From Ardenticatenaceae bacterium (GTDB taxonomy: Bacteria > Chloroflexota > Anaerolineae > Promineifilales > Promineifilaceae): DNA of 34,196 nt. The notes below the pieces were generated by a model. It worked only from the letters and a program-made list of their open reading frames with translations. It had not been told where the DNA came from and ran no database searches. The position numbers and the translations under genes are program-made. Position 1 is the stretch's first letter. Every line of letters starts with the position of its first letter. The stretch is from positions 1 to 34,196 of the forward strand of contig WYBM01000079.1 in NCBI GenBank assembly GCA_011525915.1, given 5' to 3'. Below, in pieces: positions 7,681 through 15,918 of this stretch.

Positions 7681-7795
7681 GTATCTGCTCTTTTGTATCA
7701 GGTGGGCCATTAGAAAAGCAAGTGTTTGCTGTTTGCTTTGTTTCAGGTTTTGGTCAGCCTGACAATAATATCTAAATACTCCCAGGAGCGACCTT

Positions 7796-9541
7796 ATGGC
7801 GTTACCCTCTTTTCCCACTTCCTTAGCAGATGTTAATCCACGCACGTGGGATTCTTTCCAGCCGTTTTTTGCCTCGTTACAAGAACGCCCTCTGACCGCA
7901 GAAAACCGGCGTCAGTGGCTGGTAGATTGGTCTGACTTAAGTCGGCTTATGGTGGAAGCGGCCGCCTCTATTTACATTGAAAAATCGCTGGATACGGCCG
8001 ATACGGAAAAGGAGCAAACGTTTCTAGATTTTATCAATAACGTGGCGCCTCAGGTGGAAATGGCTGATCAGGGGTTAAAGGAACGCCTGCTGGCCCTGGA
8101 CAGTGAAGGGCCAGATATGGCGGATATGGCCATGGCTTTACGTAATTTACGCAATGAGGCTGATTTGTACCGCGAGGAGAACATTCCCCTACAAACTGCA
8201 GTGGCCAGGCTGGACAACGACTATGACAAGATCACTGGTGGTATGAAGGCAACGTGGGATGGCGAAGAAAAGAACCTTAGCCAACTGACGACTTTTTTAA
8301 AAGATAAAGATCGGTCTGTGCGTAAGCGGGCATGGGATGTTATTTGCAGTTTGTGGCTGCAAAGCCGGGATGAATTGAACCACATTTATGTGGAAATGTT
8401 GAAGATGCGTCAGCAAATGGCCGTTAACGCTGGCCTGCCAGATTACCGGGCTTATGCGTTCCGGGCAAAAGGCCGATTTGATTATACCCCAGAGGATTGC
8501 TGCACCTTCCATGAAGCGATTGAGGCGGTGGCCGTGCCGGCGACACGGCGCGTTCTGGCTAAACGGCGAGAGCGATTGGGGTATACATCGATACGGCCGT
8601 GGGACTGGGTCCCTGAACGTACGTTACTTATTGACACGTTTGACGGAGCGCCGTTACAACCGTACTTGGGCCAGGATGAACTTATTCAGGGTGGGCTTAA
8701 TATGTTTAATAGCCTGGATGCAAAATTAGGGCGCTATTTTGCGGCGATGGCCGAAGAGGGCCTGCTGGATTTAGAGACACGATCAGGCAAGGCTTTGGGC
8801 GGCTATTGCAGCACATTGGCGATGCGGCGACGGCCGTTTATCTTCATGAATGGTACGGGCATGCATGATGATGTACAAACCCTGCTGCACGAAGCTGGTC
8901 ATGCTTTTCATGTGTTTGAGACCGCTGATTTGCCTCTCATCTGGCACCTGGATATGCCCATGGAGTTTTGTGAAGTCGCTTCTATGTCTATGGAGTATTT
9001 AGCGGCGCCTAATTTGACACGAGACAAGGGAGGGTTTTATACGGATGCGGAAGCCGCCCGTGCCCGCCTGGAACACCTGGAAAGCACGGTTACCTTTTTA
9101 CCCTACATGGCCGTGGTGGATGCCTTTCAACATTGGGTTTATACACATCCTGAAGCGGCTATGGACCCCGCCAACTGTGATGCCGCTTGGGACGCCCAAT
9201 GGCAGCGCTTTATCCCCGATATGAATTGGTCCGGTTACGAAACCGTGCGCATGACAGGCTGGCAGCGTAAACCACATATTTTTAGCTCCCCATTTTACTA
9301 TATTGAATATGGCATGGCCTCCGTGGGCGCTATGCAGGTATGGCGTAACAGCTTACAGGACCATGCATCGGCCCTGGCGGCTTATCGTCAGGCGCTTTCG
9401 TTGGGGGGCACCCAAACCTTGCCGGCGCTTTTTGCTGCCGCTGGGGCTGAGTTTCGCTTTGATGCCCCTATGCTCACGGAGTTGTTTGGGCTTATAGAGG
9501 AGGCGATTGCCGAACTGGAGGCAACTTTGTCACGGCCGTAG
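7796..9541 (+). CDS. M3-family oligoendopeptidase (PepF-like)
   Basis: A cytosolic zinc metallo-oligopeptidase of 581 residues, the usual length for M3B oligoendopeptidases. The zinc motif HEAGH lies at residues 365-369, with the third ligand probably E393 in CEVAS, 28 residues after the first histidine as expected. Upstream is the typical all-helical N-terminal lobe; downstream are the conserved YIEYG segment and the FGL helix near the C-terminus. It has no signal peptide or membrane segment. A clear AGGAG site (7784-7788) supports the ATG. It is probably its own transcription unit, since it follows the tRNA terminator and precedes a regulator with its own promoter. The role is turnover of short peptides. 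Confidence 0.92.
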   Translation: MALPSFPTSLADVNPRTWDSFQPFFASLQERPLTAENRRQWLVDWSDLSRLMVEAAASIYIEKSLDTADTEKEQTFLDFINNVAPQVEMADQGLKERLLALDSEGPDMADMAMALRNLRNEADLYREENIPLQTAVARLDNDYDKITGGMKATWDGEEKNLSQLTTFLKDKDRSVRKRAWDVICSLWLQSRDELNHIYVEMLKMRQQMAVNAGLPDYRAYAFRAKGRFDYTPEDCCTFHEAIEAVAVPATRRVLAKRRERLGYTSIRPWDWVPERTLLIDTFDGAPLQPYLGQDELIQGGLNMFNSLDAKLGRYFAAMAEEGLLDLETRSGKALGGYCSTLAMRRRPFIFMNGTGMHDDVQTLLHEAGHAFHVFETADLPLIWHLDMPMEFCEVASMSMEYLAAPNLTRDKGGFYTDAEAARARLEHLESTVTFLPYMAVVDAFQHWVYTHPEAAMDPANCDAAWDAQWQRFIPDMNWSGYETVRMTGWQRKPHIFSSPFYYIEYGMASVGAMQVWRNSLQDHASALAAYRQALSLGGTQTLPALFAAAGAEFRFDAPMLTELFGLIEEAIAELEATLSRP

Positions 9542-9570
9542 TTCACTAGCATGTGCAAACAAAATAGGAT
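9542..9570 (+). promoter_or_regulatory. Candidate promoter of the DtxR-family gene
   Basis: TTCACT (9542-9547) and TAGGAT (9565-9570) are separated by 17 bp. The boxes are only moderately close to consensus. The spacing and the operator just downstream support the call. Confidence 0.45.
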
Positions 9571-9571
9571 A

Positions 9572-9589
9572 TTATCAAAAAAATGATAA
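9572..9589 (+). promoter_or_regulatory. Candidate operator TTATCA-N6-TGATAA
   Basis: A perfect 6-bp inverted repeat with a 6-bp A-only spacer sits over the predicted start of transcription, 20 bases before the DtxR-family start codon. Metalloregulators of this family commonly bind such AT-rich dyads and control their own gene. Autoregulation is inferred. Confidence 0.5.
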
Positions 9590-9608
9590 AAACCGGGAGT
9601 AACATACC

Positions 9609-10271
9609 ATGCAACCCAGCGCAGCCATGCGCGAATACCTGGCTGAAATCTATCGCTTAGAAGAGGATTCCTCAACTGTCAGCACCACCAGCCTGGCTGA
9701 CCGGCTCAGTGTGTCAGCCCCGGCCGTGCCGCGCATGTTAAAACGACTGCGTAATGCCGGGTATGTCAAACACATCCCGTACCAGGGCTTTGAACTCACG
9801 GAGCTTGGCCGTCAGGAAGCGCTTAAAGAGATTCGTCGCCACCGCATTCTGGAAGTCTTTCTGGTCAATGTCATGGGGTTTACCTGGGATGAGACGCACG
9901 AGTTGGCCGATGATTTGGGTAAGGGGCTTAATGATACCATTACGCAACGCATGGCAGAGATGACCAATCAGCCGGCGCGGTGCCCACACGGTGAACCCAT
10001 TCCTGACAGTGAGGGCATTTTGCCACCTATTGTAGATACGTGTATTATGAATCTAGGTGTGGGGCACAAAGGGGAGATCAGCCGCGTGCGGACCCATGAT
10101 CCAGAACGTTTGCAATATTTTGCTACATTAGGGCTGGTTCCCGCCGCCAGGTTTGAAATTGTGGGCCGCGCGCCATTTAATGGCCCTATGCGGCTGCGTG
10201 TGGGGCGGGAAGACATTGTACTGGGTGTGGAGTTAACCAAACTGCTGTGGGTGACTTATGAAGATGCCTGA
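9609..10271 (+). CDS. DtxR/MntR-family metal-dependent regulator with altered primary metal site
   Basis: A 220-residue regulator. An N-terminal winged helix (about 5-65) is followed by a dimerisation domain with the family motif CPHGEPIP (125-132) and a C-terminal FeoA/SH3-like domain (about 145-218). A GGGAG site precedes the ATG. Aligned with the DtxR motif HEEACRWEH, this protein reads HELADDLGK (97-105). The primary-site residues C102, E105 and H106 of DtxR thus become D101, G104 and K105, and M10 becomes E9. The ancillary-site residues H79, E83 and H98 are kept as H78, E82 and H97. It may sense a different metal, use one site only, or not depend on metal. Its target is unknown; no metal transporter is adjacent. 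Confidence 0.9.
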   Translation: MQPSAAMREYLAEIYRLEEDSSTVSTTSLADRLSVSAPAVPRMLKRLRNAGYVKHIPYQGFELTELGRQEALKEIRRHRILEVFLVNVMGFTWDETHELADDLGKGLNDTITQRMAEMTNQPARCPHGEPIPDSEGILPPIVDTCIMNLGVGHKGEISRVRTHDPERLQYFATLGLVPAARFEIVGRAPFNGPMRLRVGREDIVLGVELTKLLWVTYEDA

Positions 10272-10357
10272 TTTGCGCTGGTCATAGGTAGATACTACGA
10301 TCCGCGGTTTGATCACCCTGAGATGCCAACATTTTTTGCTAGAAGCATTTGCTGCCT

Positions 10358-12355
10358 ATGACTCCTTTGGTGATGCGTTTACGAAGAATACCGTTTGCGT
10401 ATTGGTTAGGGTTGTTGACATTCTTTGCCCTATTACTTCGTGTTCCTTATTGGGACGTGATCCCCGCTTCATACGATGAGCTGAATACAACAGTGCATGG
10501 CTTCCTGATTGCCCAGGGAAAGATATTGCCCCTGGTTGGTGATGATGCTTATGCCGGTCCATTTTACCCGTATTTGTTGGCGGGTTTGTTTGGTTTGGGC
10601 CTGAATAATCCCATGATTGGGCGTGTTGTTATCATGATTGCCGGTGTCCTGACCATACCGGTTACTTACGCCTGGGTCTATGCCCTCAGTCGCAACAAGG
10701 CAGCTGCTTTCATAGCCGCCTTGTTGGTGGCCACCAATCCTGATCTGATTTTGGTGAACAGCCATATAGGTGGTGCCAGTTTCCTGGTGCCTTTTTTTAC
10801 AACCTTATTCCTCTATTTGTTGACGGAGGCTCTGCGCCGGGATCATCCCGGATGGTTGGTTCTGGCCGCCGTTCCGGGCGGGCTTGCCCTGCAGTCAAAT
10901 CCGATCAGCGTCCTGGTTATTATAGGCGGGTTGTTATGGATATTCTGGAAAACCCGAGGCCATGAGCATCTGGGCAGGCGGTGGCCCATGTGGGGTATGG
11001 TGACCGGCCTTGCCGTTTGTTTTATATACAGCCCGGTTATCATTTACAATATCGCCACGCAGCTTGATACAGTTAATGTTGTGCAGGAGCGTTCTTATTT
11101 GTGGGAGGATAACCCCACCCTATACACCACGGAGAATAACTTAAAACGCCTTTCCTTGCAGACAGCCCGGCAGGTTAGCGGCGTAGTTGCCGGAAGCGAA
11201 ACAATCAGAGCCTTGGTGGGCGTCCCTCTTTTTTTTGTACTCCTCATGGTGGCCGGGCTTATTTACACAACGCGCTATGTTTCGGCTTTGCCGCTCATCA
11301 TTCTGCTGCCTTTTTGGGTGCTGCTGCCCGTTGTCAGCAGCCATTACGGATTTCTTAGTGTGGGTCGTTTTACAACGCAGCTGGTTCCCGTATGGACGGC
11401 CGTGATAGGCATTTTCCTGGCCGCGGGCATGGATCGTCGTCAACAAGTGGCCCGTGGCGCTGCTGGTTGGGCTCTGGCCGTATACGTGGTCTTGGTTTTA
11501 TGCCTGGGGCTCTGGCATGTTCGTTCTTTATTTAACTATTACGAATTTGCAAACAGAACACACATCAGTGGATGGGATATTTTGGAATTGTCCCGTTATG
11601 TGGTCCGGGAAAACAACGGTGAGCCCATTTATATCAGTGCTATTGATGATCTGTCCTATCTAGACGGTGTTCCCTATGTGCCCAAAGCTGTCTTTGTGAT
11701 AGGGGATATCTATCATGAGTTTTTGCCTGCCCAACAAATTATTGGGCGGCTCTTTGAACATTCGGAGCCAGCCTTTTTGCTTTTGAGTGACCACGATGCG
11801 GCCATTGTCAGTCAGACGGCGGCGTTAACATGGCTGGATATACCTGCGAACGAAGAGGCTCGCCAGCGTCAGTATGGCCTCTATCGGCTTGACGCCCGCA
11901 CACCGTTGGTAAAACCAGAGTTTGTCGTAAGCCGGAAGGATGTGCCATTAGCGCACCTGGAGGGAGAGACGACATTTGGGGGTAGTGTTATGTTGACCGG
12001 GTGTGATGTGCCCGCGACGGCGGCGGTAGGGGAGGGTTTTACTTTTTACTGTTATTGGGAAAAGCACGATCAGGTGCCCCTTGATACCTATATCGGTTTT
12101 GCCCACCTTTTTGATCCGGTTACGGGAACGCTGGTAACACAAGATGATCATCTTCTGGGGCAGGAACGTTACCCGCTGAATGCCTGGCAGCCGCAAGAGA
12201 TCATTCGAGAGCGTTATACATTAGAGATTCCGGCGAACACCACCCCTGGCGCGTATCAGCTGCTGCTGGGCATTTACACCTGGCCCAGCTTAGAGCGCTT
12301 GACAGTACAAGATGAGGCGGACAATATCATAAGATTCCCGCTTGAGGTGCAGTAA
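10358..12355 (+). CDS. GT39/ArnT-like membrane glycosyltransferase
   Basis: A GT-C-fold integral membrane protein of about 665 residues. A first transmembrane helix (about 12-30) is followed by an extracytoplasmic loop with a DE pair (YDEL, residues 40-41), where PMT/ArnT enzymes carry their catalytic acid. Around ten more hydrophobic segments run to about residue 375, and a soluble C-terminal domain follows (about 390-665). Such enzymes transfer sugar from polyprenyl-phosphate donors to proteins or lipids outside the membrane; the acceptor cannot be told. ATG 10358 is chosen over TTG 10349 and ATG 10373, but no site is strong. It converges on the Nudix-type gene with only 15 bases between the stops and no hairpin terminator. 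Confidence 0.8.
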   Translation: MTPLVMRLRRIPFAYWLGLLTFFALLLRVPYWDVIPASYDELNTTVHGFLIAQGKILPLVGDDAYAGPFYPYLLAGLFGLGLNNPMIGRVVIMIAGVLTIPVTYAWVYALSRNKAAAFIAALLVATNPDLILVNSHIGGASFLVPFFTTLFLYLLTEALRRDHPGWLVLAAVPGGLALQSNPISVLVIIGGLLWIFWKTRGHEHLGRRWPMWGMVTGLAVCFIYSPVIIYNIATQLDTVNVVQERSYLWEDNPTLYTTENNLKRLSLQTARQVSGVVAGSETIRALVGVPLFFVLLMVAGLIYTTRYVSALPLIILLPFWVLLPVVSSHYGFLSVGRFTTQLVPVWTAVIGIFLAAGMDRRQQVARGAAGWALAVYVVLVLCLGLWHVRSLFNYYEFANRTHISGWDILELSRYVVRENNGEPIYISAIDDLSYLDGVPYVPKAVFVIGDIYHEFLPAQQIIGRLFEHSEPAFLLLSDHDAAIVSQTAALTWLDIPANEEARQRQYGLYRLDARTPLVKPEFVVSRKDVPLAHLEGETTFGGSVMLTGCDVPATAAVGEGFTFYCYWEKHDQVPLDTYIGFAHLFDPVTGTLVTQDDHLLGQERYPLNAWQPQEIIRERYTLEIPANTTPGAYQLLLGIYTWPSLERLTVQDEADNIIRFPLEVQ

Positions 12356-12370
12356 ATTAGCATGTTGGTG

Positions 12371-13090
12371 TCAGGGAAACAAGCGCCGCGTCTTGACTTC
12401 GGCGACGGCATCTTCTCGATAACGGTATAACATGGCTGGCCGCCCCTCGCCCTCTTTATGTTTTTCCCCGGTTTCTTCTAAAATGTTGGCTGAAAGGATT
12501 TTGCGCCGGAAATTACGTTTGTCCAACTTTTCGCCAAGGATAATTTCATACGCTTTCTGCAGTTCCGTCAGTGTAAAGACATCGGGCAGCAATTGAAAGC
12601 CTACGGCCGTGTACTCCAATTTGTAGCGCAGCCGCCTTAAGGCGTAATCTAAAATTTCGCGGTGGTCAAACGCCAATAACGGCAGGCCGAACATAGAAAA
12701 CCAGCCTGTTTCGGCCGTTTCCCGGCCGGGGGCGTGACGCACGGCCTCATGGGGTACCAGGGCAAAGTAGGCGATGGTAATAACCCGCATACGAGGATCA
12801 CGTTCGGGATCACCAAAGGTGTACAACTGCTCTGTATATACGTCTTCGACGCCGGTTTCTTCAGCTAAAGCCCTGGTAGCTGCCTCTTCCAACGATTCAT
12901 GCAGGCGCACAAACGCGCCCGGAATGGCCCACATGGCCGCAAAAGGCGCCGATTTACGTTTTACCAGCAGCACTTGAAGGTCATCTTCTACCAGCGAGAA
13001 TATGACCACATCTACGGTGACTGACGGCCGTTCATACTTTGACGAATCATAACCCTCTGGTAAGTTCACAATTACCTTACCCTCTGTCAT
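12371..13090 (-). CDS. NrtR-like regulator: degenerate Nudix domain plus winged helix
   Basis: A 239-residue protein. A Nudix domain (about 20-150) is joined to a C-terminal winged-helix segment (about 160-235, ending GRPAMLYRYR), the arrangement of NrtR-type regulators that sense ADP-ribose and control NAD or sugar metabolism. The Nudix box is altered. The family normally has PGGFV-(x3)-E...REL.EETG, but here it reads PGAFV...RALAEETG: the second glycine and the glutamate of the RE pair are both alanine, while the EE pair is kept. Ligand binding without efficient hydrolysis is therefore likely (inference). A perfect palindrome sits directly before the start codon and may be its operator. No NAD-biosynthesis gene is adjacent, so the regulon is unknown. 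Confidence 0.82.
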   Translation of the reverse strand: MTEGKVIVNLPEGYDSSKYERPSVTVDVVIFSLVEDDLQVLLVKRKSAPFAAMWAIPGAFVRLHESLEEAATRALAEETGVEDVYTEQLYTFGDPERDPRMRVITIAYFALVPHEAVRHAPGRETAETGWFSMFGLPLLAFDHREILDYALRRLRYKLEYTAVGFQLLPDVFTLTELQKAYEIILGEKLDKRNFRRKILSANILEETGEKHKEGEGRPAMLYRYREDAVAEVKTRRLFP

Positions 13091-13100
13091 CCTGATCAGG
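13091..13100 (-). promoter_or_regulatory. Palindrome CCTGATCAGG abutting the NrtR-like start codon
   Basis: A perfect 10-bp palindrome directly precedes the ATG on the minus strand. It could be an autoregulatory operator. It also occupies the ribosome-binding region (AGG next to the ATG), where no better Shine-Dalgarno sequence is seen. Confidence 0.4.
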
Positions 13101-13111
13101 AAATGAAAAGC

Positions 13112-13137
13112 CTCCGGCCATTATCACATAGCCGGAG
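13112..13137 (-). terminator. Hairpin downstream of the cpaB-like pair
   Basis: CTCCGGC and GCCGGAG form a 7-bp stem with a 12-base loop. On the minus strand it is followed by GCTTTTC. It probably ends the cpaB-like transcript, although it could also be a regulatory dyad of the next gene. The rest of 13138-13203 shows nothing else. Confidence 0.5.
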
Positions 13138-13203
13138 ACCATTTCACATAGTGATTCACCCACGCTTTGTTTAAGCTAAACTAGAAAGATGCAGCTTGGC
13201 GTA

Positions 13204-14409
13204 TTAGGGAAAAAGGCCTATAGGTGGGTCAAACTGCCGCAGTGGATCCAGGGCCGGGTCAAACAGATCAATATCAGACTGTTCCGGTATAGCTAACCCA
13301 CCCTGATCAATAATCTGTGGCAGACTGACGCTGGTGGTTACAAACTGCGTTTGATCTCCGGGTGCTCGTAGAACCAAATCTATCTTGATCCTTCGTTCAC
13401 GAGCATATTTTAACGCTAACGCATCCTGTAACGACATGCTGATAATTACCATATCTGGAAAAGCATCTAGCCGTGAGGGAATAGGCGTTGGCGTTACAAC
13501 AGGCGCCGGCGTGCCTCCCTGGTCTAAAGCCTGCTGTGTGGCCACTGCCGCTTCCTGAGCTGATTCTTGCTCCCGTTCCAACCGACGGGGATCGATCCAC
13601 TTGCCTACGTAAAGCACCGTAGCTTGCTGCACCGTGAGTTGCGTAACGCGTTTGGGAACAGGATCTCCTGTTTGCCAGTCTTGGGTTATAAGAACTGTAT
13701 TGACGCCTGGCACAATAAGGGCAACCTGGTTGATCTCTGGGATAAACTCTAAACGACCTTCATCAAGAGGGGGGAAAAGGAATCCTTGCCCTTGCACCAG
13801 AGCTGACTCGATCACACGTTCAATCCGGTTGGGTAACGCGGAACGAAAATCAGGATCAATGTCAACAGCGCGTAGGGTCATGACTATGTCTACTTTGTCT
13901 CCAGGGCGCATAGCCAGAGACGCACCTGAGAACCGGTTAACAGGAAGGGCTACAGCCACCTGACCATTAGGCACATACAGTGCTAAATCTGACCCAAAAG
14001 CAGAGATATCAGTTGGGTTAAGGGCAATCATAGGGAAGAGTATCTCTTGGCCACGAGATACCTCAGCCTTTAAGATCCGCCCCTCCAATTGTTCTGTACT
14101 GGTAAATGTGTAACCGCCCTGTAAGGCAATATTCGTAATAGGGCGCATTTCCACATCTAAAACATCAGAGGTCAAAATCTCGCCAACGGGCAGACGCAAT
14201 TTGGCGACTACAACTGGTTGGAAAGACGGTGTGGCCGTTGGCGTAGGCAGACTCGGCTCTTCCCTCCCCTCTTCATCAACCTGTTCTGTTCCACCACCAC
14301 CTAAAAGATTGCTGATGCCGCCACCGGCGAAGTTAGCAACAACTAAAATGACAGCAAAGGCGGCAACTAACAACACCAAAATCAGGAGTATAAAGGTTCT
14401 TGCACGCAT
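13204..14409 (-). CDS. CpaB/RcpC-like SAF-domain protein (second copy)
   Basis: A 401-residue membrane-anchored protein. A single N-terminal transmembrane helix (about 5-27) is followed by a low-complexity linker rich in T, P and E, a SAF domain with PVVVAKLRLPVGEIL near residues 66-80, and a C-terminal Flp-pilus CpaB-like region to the end. CpaB/RcpC proteins act in assembly of Tad/Flp pili in the envelope. An AAGGA site lies before the ATG. It is 44 bases behind its paralogue with the same layout, so the two are probably one operon. No CpaA, TadA, TadB/C or pilin gene is in the window. Confidence 0.82.
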   Translation of the reverse strand: MRARTFILLILVLLVAAFAVILVVANFAGGGISNLLGGGGTEQVDEEGREEPSLPTPTATPSFQPVVVAKLRLPVGEILTSDVLDVEMRPITNIALQGGYTFTSTEQLEGRILKAEVSRGQEILFPMIALNPTDISAFGSDLALYVPNGQVAVALPVNRFSGASLAMRPGDKVDIVMTLRAVDIDPDFRSALPNRIERVIESALVQGQGFLFPPLDEGRLEFIPEINQVALIVPGVNTVLITQDWQTGDPVPKRVTQLTVQQATVLYVGKWIDPRRLEREQESAQEAAVATQQALDQGGTPAPVVTPTPIPSRLDAFPDMVIISMSLQDALALKYARERRIKIDLVLRAPGDQTQFVTTSVSLPQIIDQGGLAIPEQSDIDLFDPALDPLRQFDPPIGLFP

Positions 14410-14453
14410 AGTTGATTCCTTGTCATATCATCTGTACCGAATCTGAAACGGCA

Positions 14454-15692
14454 TTAGCTTTCTGCCCCAGGTTCAGACCCAGACGGAGAACTCGGTGTTG
14501 GTGTAATGAGAATAGGCAGAAGTGGATTATCAGGGTCGATAATAGGATTGCCCTGATCTACGGAATACCGGAAATTTGGGGGCAGTTCGATGTTAAATCG
14601 GTCAATGAAGAAATCCAGGTCTACATTATCTACAGAATAAAGCTGGCCATCGTTAATACCCCGCAGCGCAAAATCTATGTCAGCACCCACCTCAATAGCG
14701 TACCGTAATAAAAGTTGTTGCTGCGGCTGTAAGGCAACAGTAACTACATCTGGCGGTAGAGGGGTGGCTGTGGGGCCAGATGCCAACGGTGTGGCTGTGG
14801 GTTGACCTTCTGGGGGTGGGGTAGCTGTTGCGGTAGCAATAAGAGCTGCCGCCGGTTGCGGCAGGAAATATTGTCCCACTTGAATGACCCTGGCGTTTTG
14901 AATAACAATGCCAACAATGAACGAACGAGGAGCTTCCCGTGGTGCTATGTGTGCCAGGTCTCCAGTAGGTAACTGTTCAAAACGGCCAAAAGGGGATATG
15001 GTGAAAATAAAAGCTTCTTCAAATTCTTCTGGGTTTTGAAATCCTTCTTCAATGCTTTGAAGGAATTCTTCTACAAAAAAGGAGGCATCATTGGGCAATA
15101 GTGTTTGAAATTCTTCATCCAGTTCATTTATAGAGAAGAGAATAAGGATATCAACGTAATCACCTTCGCTAAAGCCATACCCAATACTGGCAATACTACC
15201 ATCGGGATCTAAAAGAGTGGTTAGCGGCACGGCCTGGGCCACAAAGCCAGGAGGAATCAGGGCAGAGGGGCCATATTGGATCTCGCTGATCTCACGAATA
15301 TCCCTGGCCAGTTTATCTCTGGTAAGGGTTTGTCCCTGGTAAATATCGGTGCGGGCAAAGAGGCCAACGATATCTTGGGTATTGGTAATGACGTTGTTGT
15401 CTACGCTATCACGAGGGCGCCGGTCAATGGCTAAAATGTCTTCGGTCATAATATGGCCGCGCGGCACCGTTTGCAGCGAGACAACAACCCCAATCGTGTC
15501 ATCAGGAATGGGGGTGGTTGCTGCAGGGGCTGAAGGTGTACCTGCGCCTCCGTCAGGGGGCGGTGCGCCTTCTTCTTCAGTTGTTGCCGGGGGCGGTTGC
15601 TGGTTTTGTCCCAGGATTAAGAAGACACCAACGAATGAGAGCACTACCAGGCCTATTATCAGAAGCAAGATGGCAATTGTTCGACGGCTCAT
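14454..15692 (-). CDS. CpaB/RcpC-like SAF-domain protein (first copy)
   Basis: A 412-residue paralogue of the next gene downstream. It has one N-terminal transmembrane helix (about 5-27), a P/T/G-rich linker, a SAF domain (IGVVVSLQTVPRGHIM near 67-82) and a CpaB-like C-terminal half interrupted by T-P-rich stretches. AAGGG before the ATG supports the start. The two copies are diverged and may form a heteromer in the secretin-side assembly of a Tad pilus. The pair is more AT-rich than its neighbours and lacks the ACGGCCGT word that is frequent elsewhere. Confidence 0.8.
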   Translation of the reverse strand: MSRRTIAILLLIIGLVVLSFVGVFLILGQNQQPPPATTEEEGAPPPDGGAGTPSAPAATTPIPDDTIGVVVSLQTVPRGHIMTEDILAIDRRPRDSVDNNVITNTQDIVGLFARTDIYQGQTLTRDKLARDIREISEIQYGPSALIPPGFVAQAVPLTTLLDPDGSIASIGYGFSEGDYVDILILFSINELDEEFQTLLPNDASFFVEEFLQSIEEGFQNPEEFEEAFIFTISPFGRFEQLPTGDLAHIAPREAPRSFIVGIVIQNARVIQVGQYFLPQPAAALIATATATPPPEGQPTATPLASGPTATPLPPDVVTVALQPQQQLLLRYAIEVGADIDFALRGINDGQLYSVDNVDLDFFIDRFNIELPPNFRYSVDQGNPIIDPDNPLLPILITPTPSSPSGSEPGAES

Positions 15693-15799
15693 ACTCTTAT
15701 CCCTTTGGGTGTGTTTATATGCTATTCTCAGGAAGCAGACACAAGTTTATGGCAGCATCTACGGCCGTTTTGACCCGCTACAACATTATGTCTCCCATA

Positions 15800-15839
15800 A
15801 TATGTAAACTACCAACGCCCGTATGTTATCATATGTAAA
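15800..15839. repeat. Direct repeat ATATGTAAA, 31 bp apart
   Basis: Two copies (15800-15808 and 15831-15839) lie in the 226-base gap between the histidine kinase gene and the first cpaB-like gene. The spacing is about three helical turns, so a regulator binding the same DNA face is conceivable. No clear sigma70 boxes were recognised. The remainder of the gap contains only one ACGGCCGT copy (about 15762). Confidence 0.35.
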
Positions 15840-15918
15840 GTTGAATAGCAAGTGTTGGGGAGGGGTATCAACGGAAGAATATAGTACCAGCGAACTATTT
15901 TGCCACCGATTTTACCCG

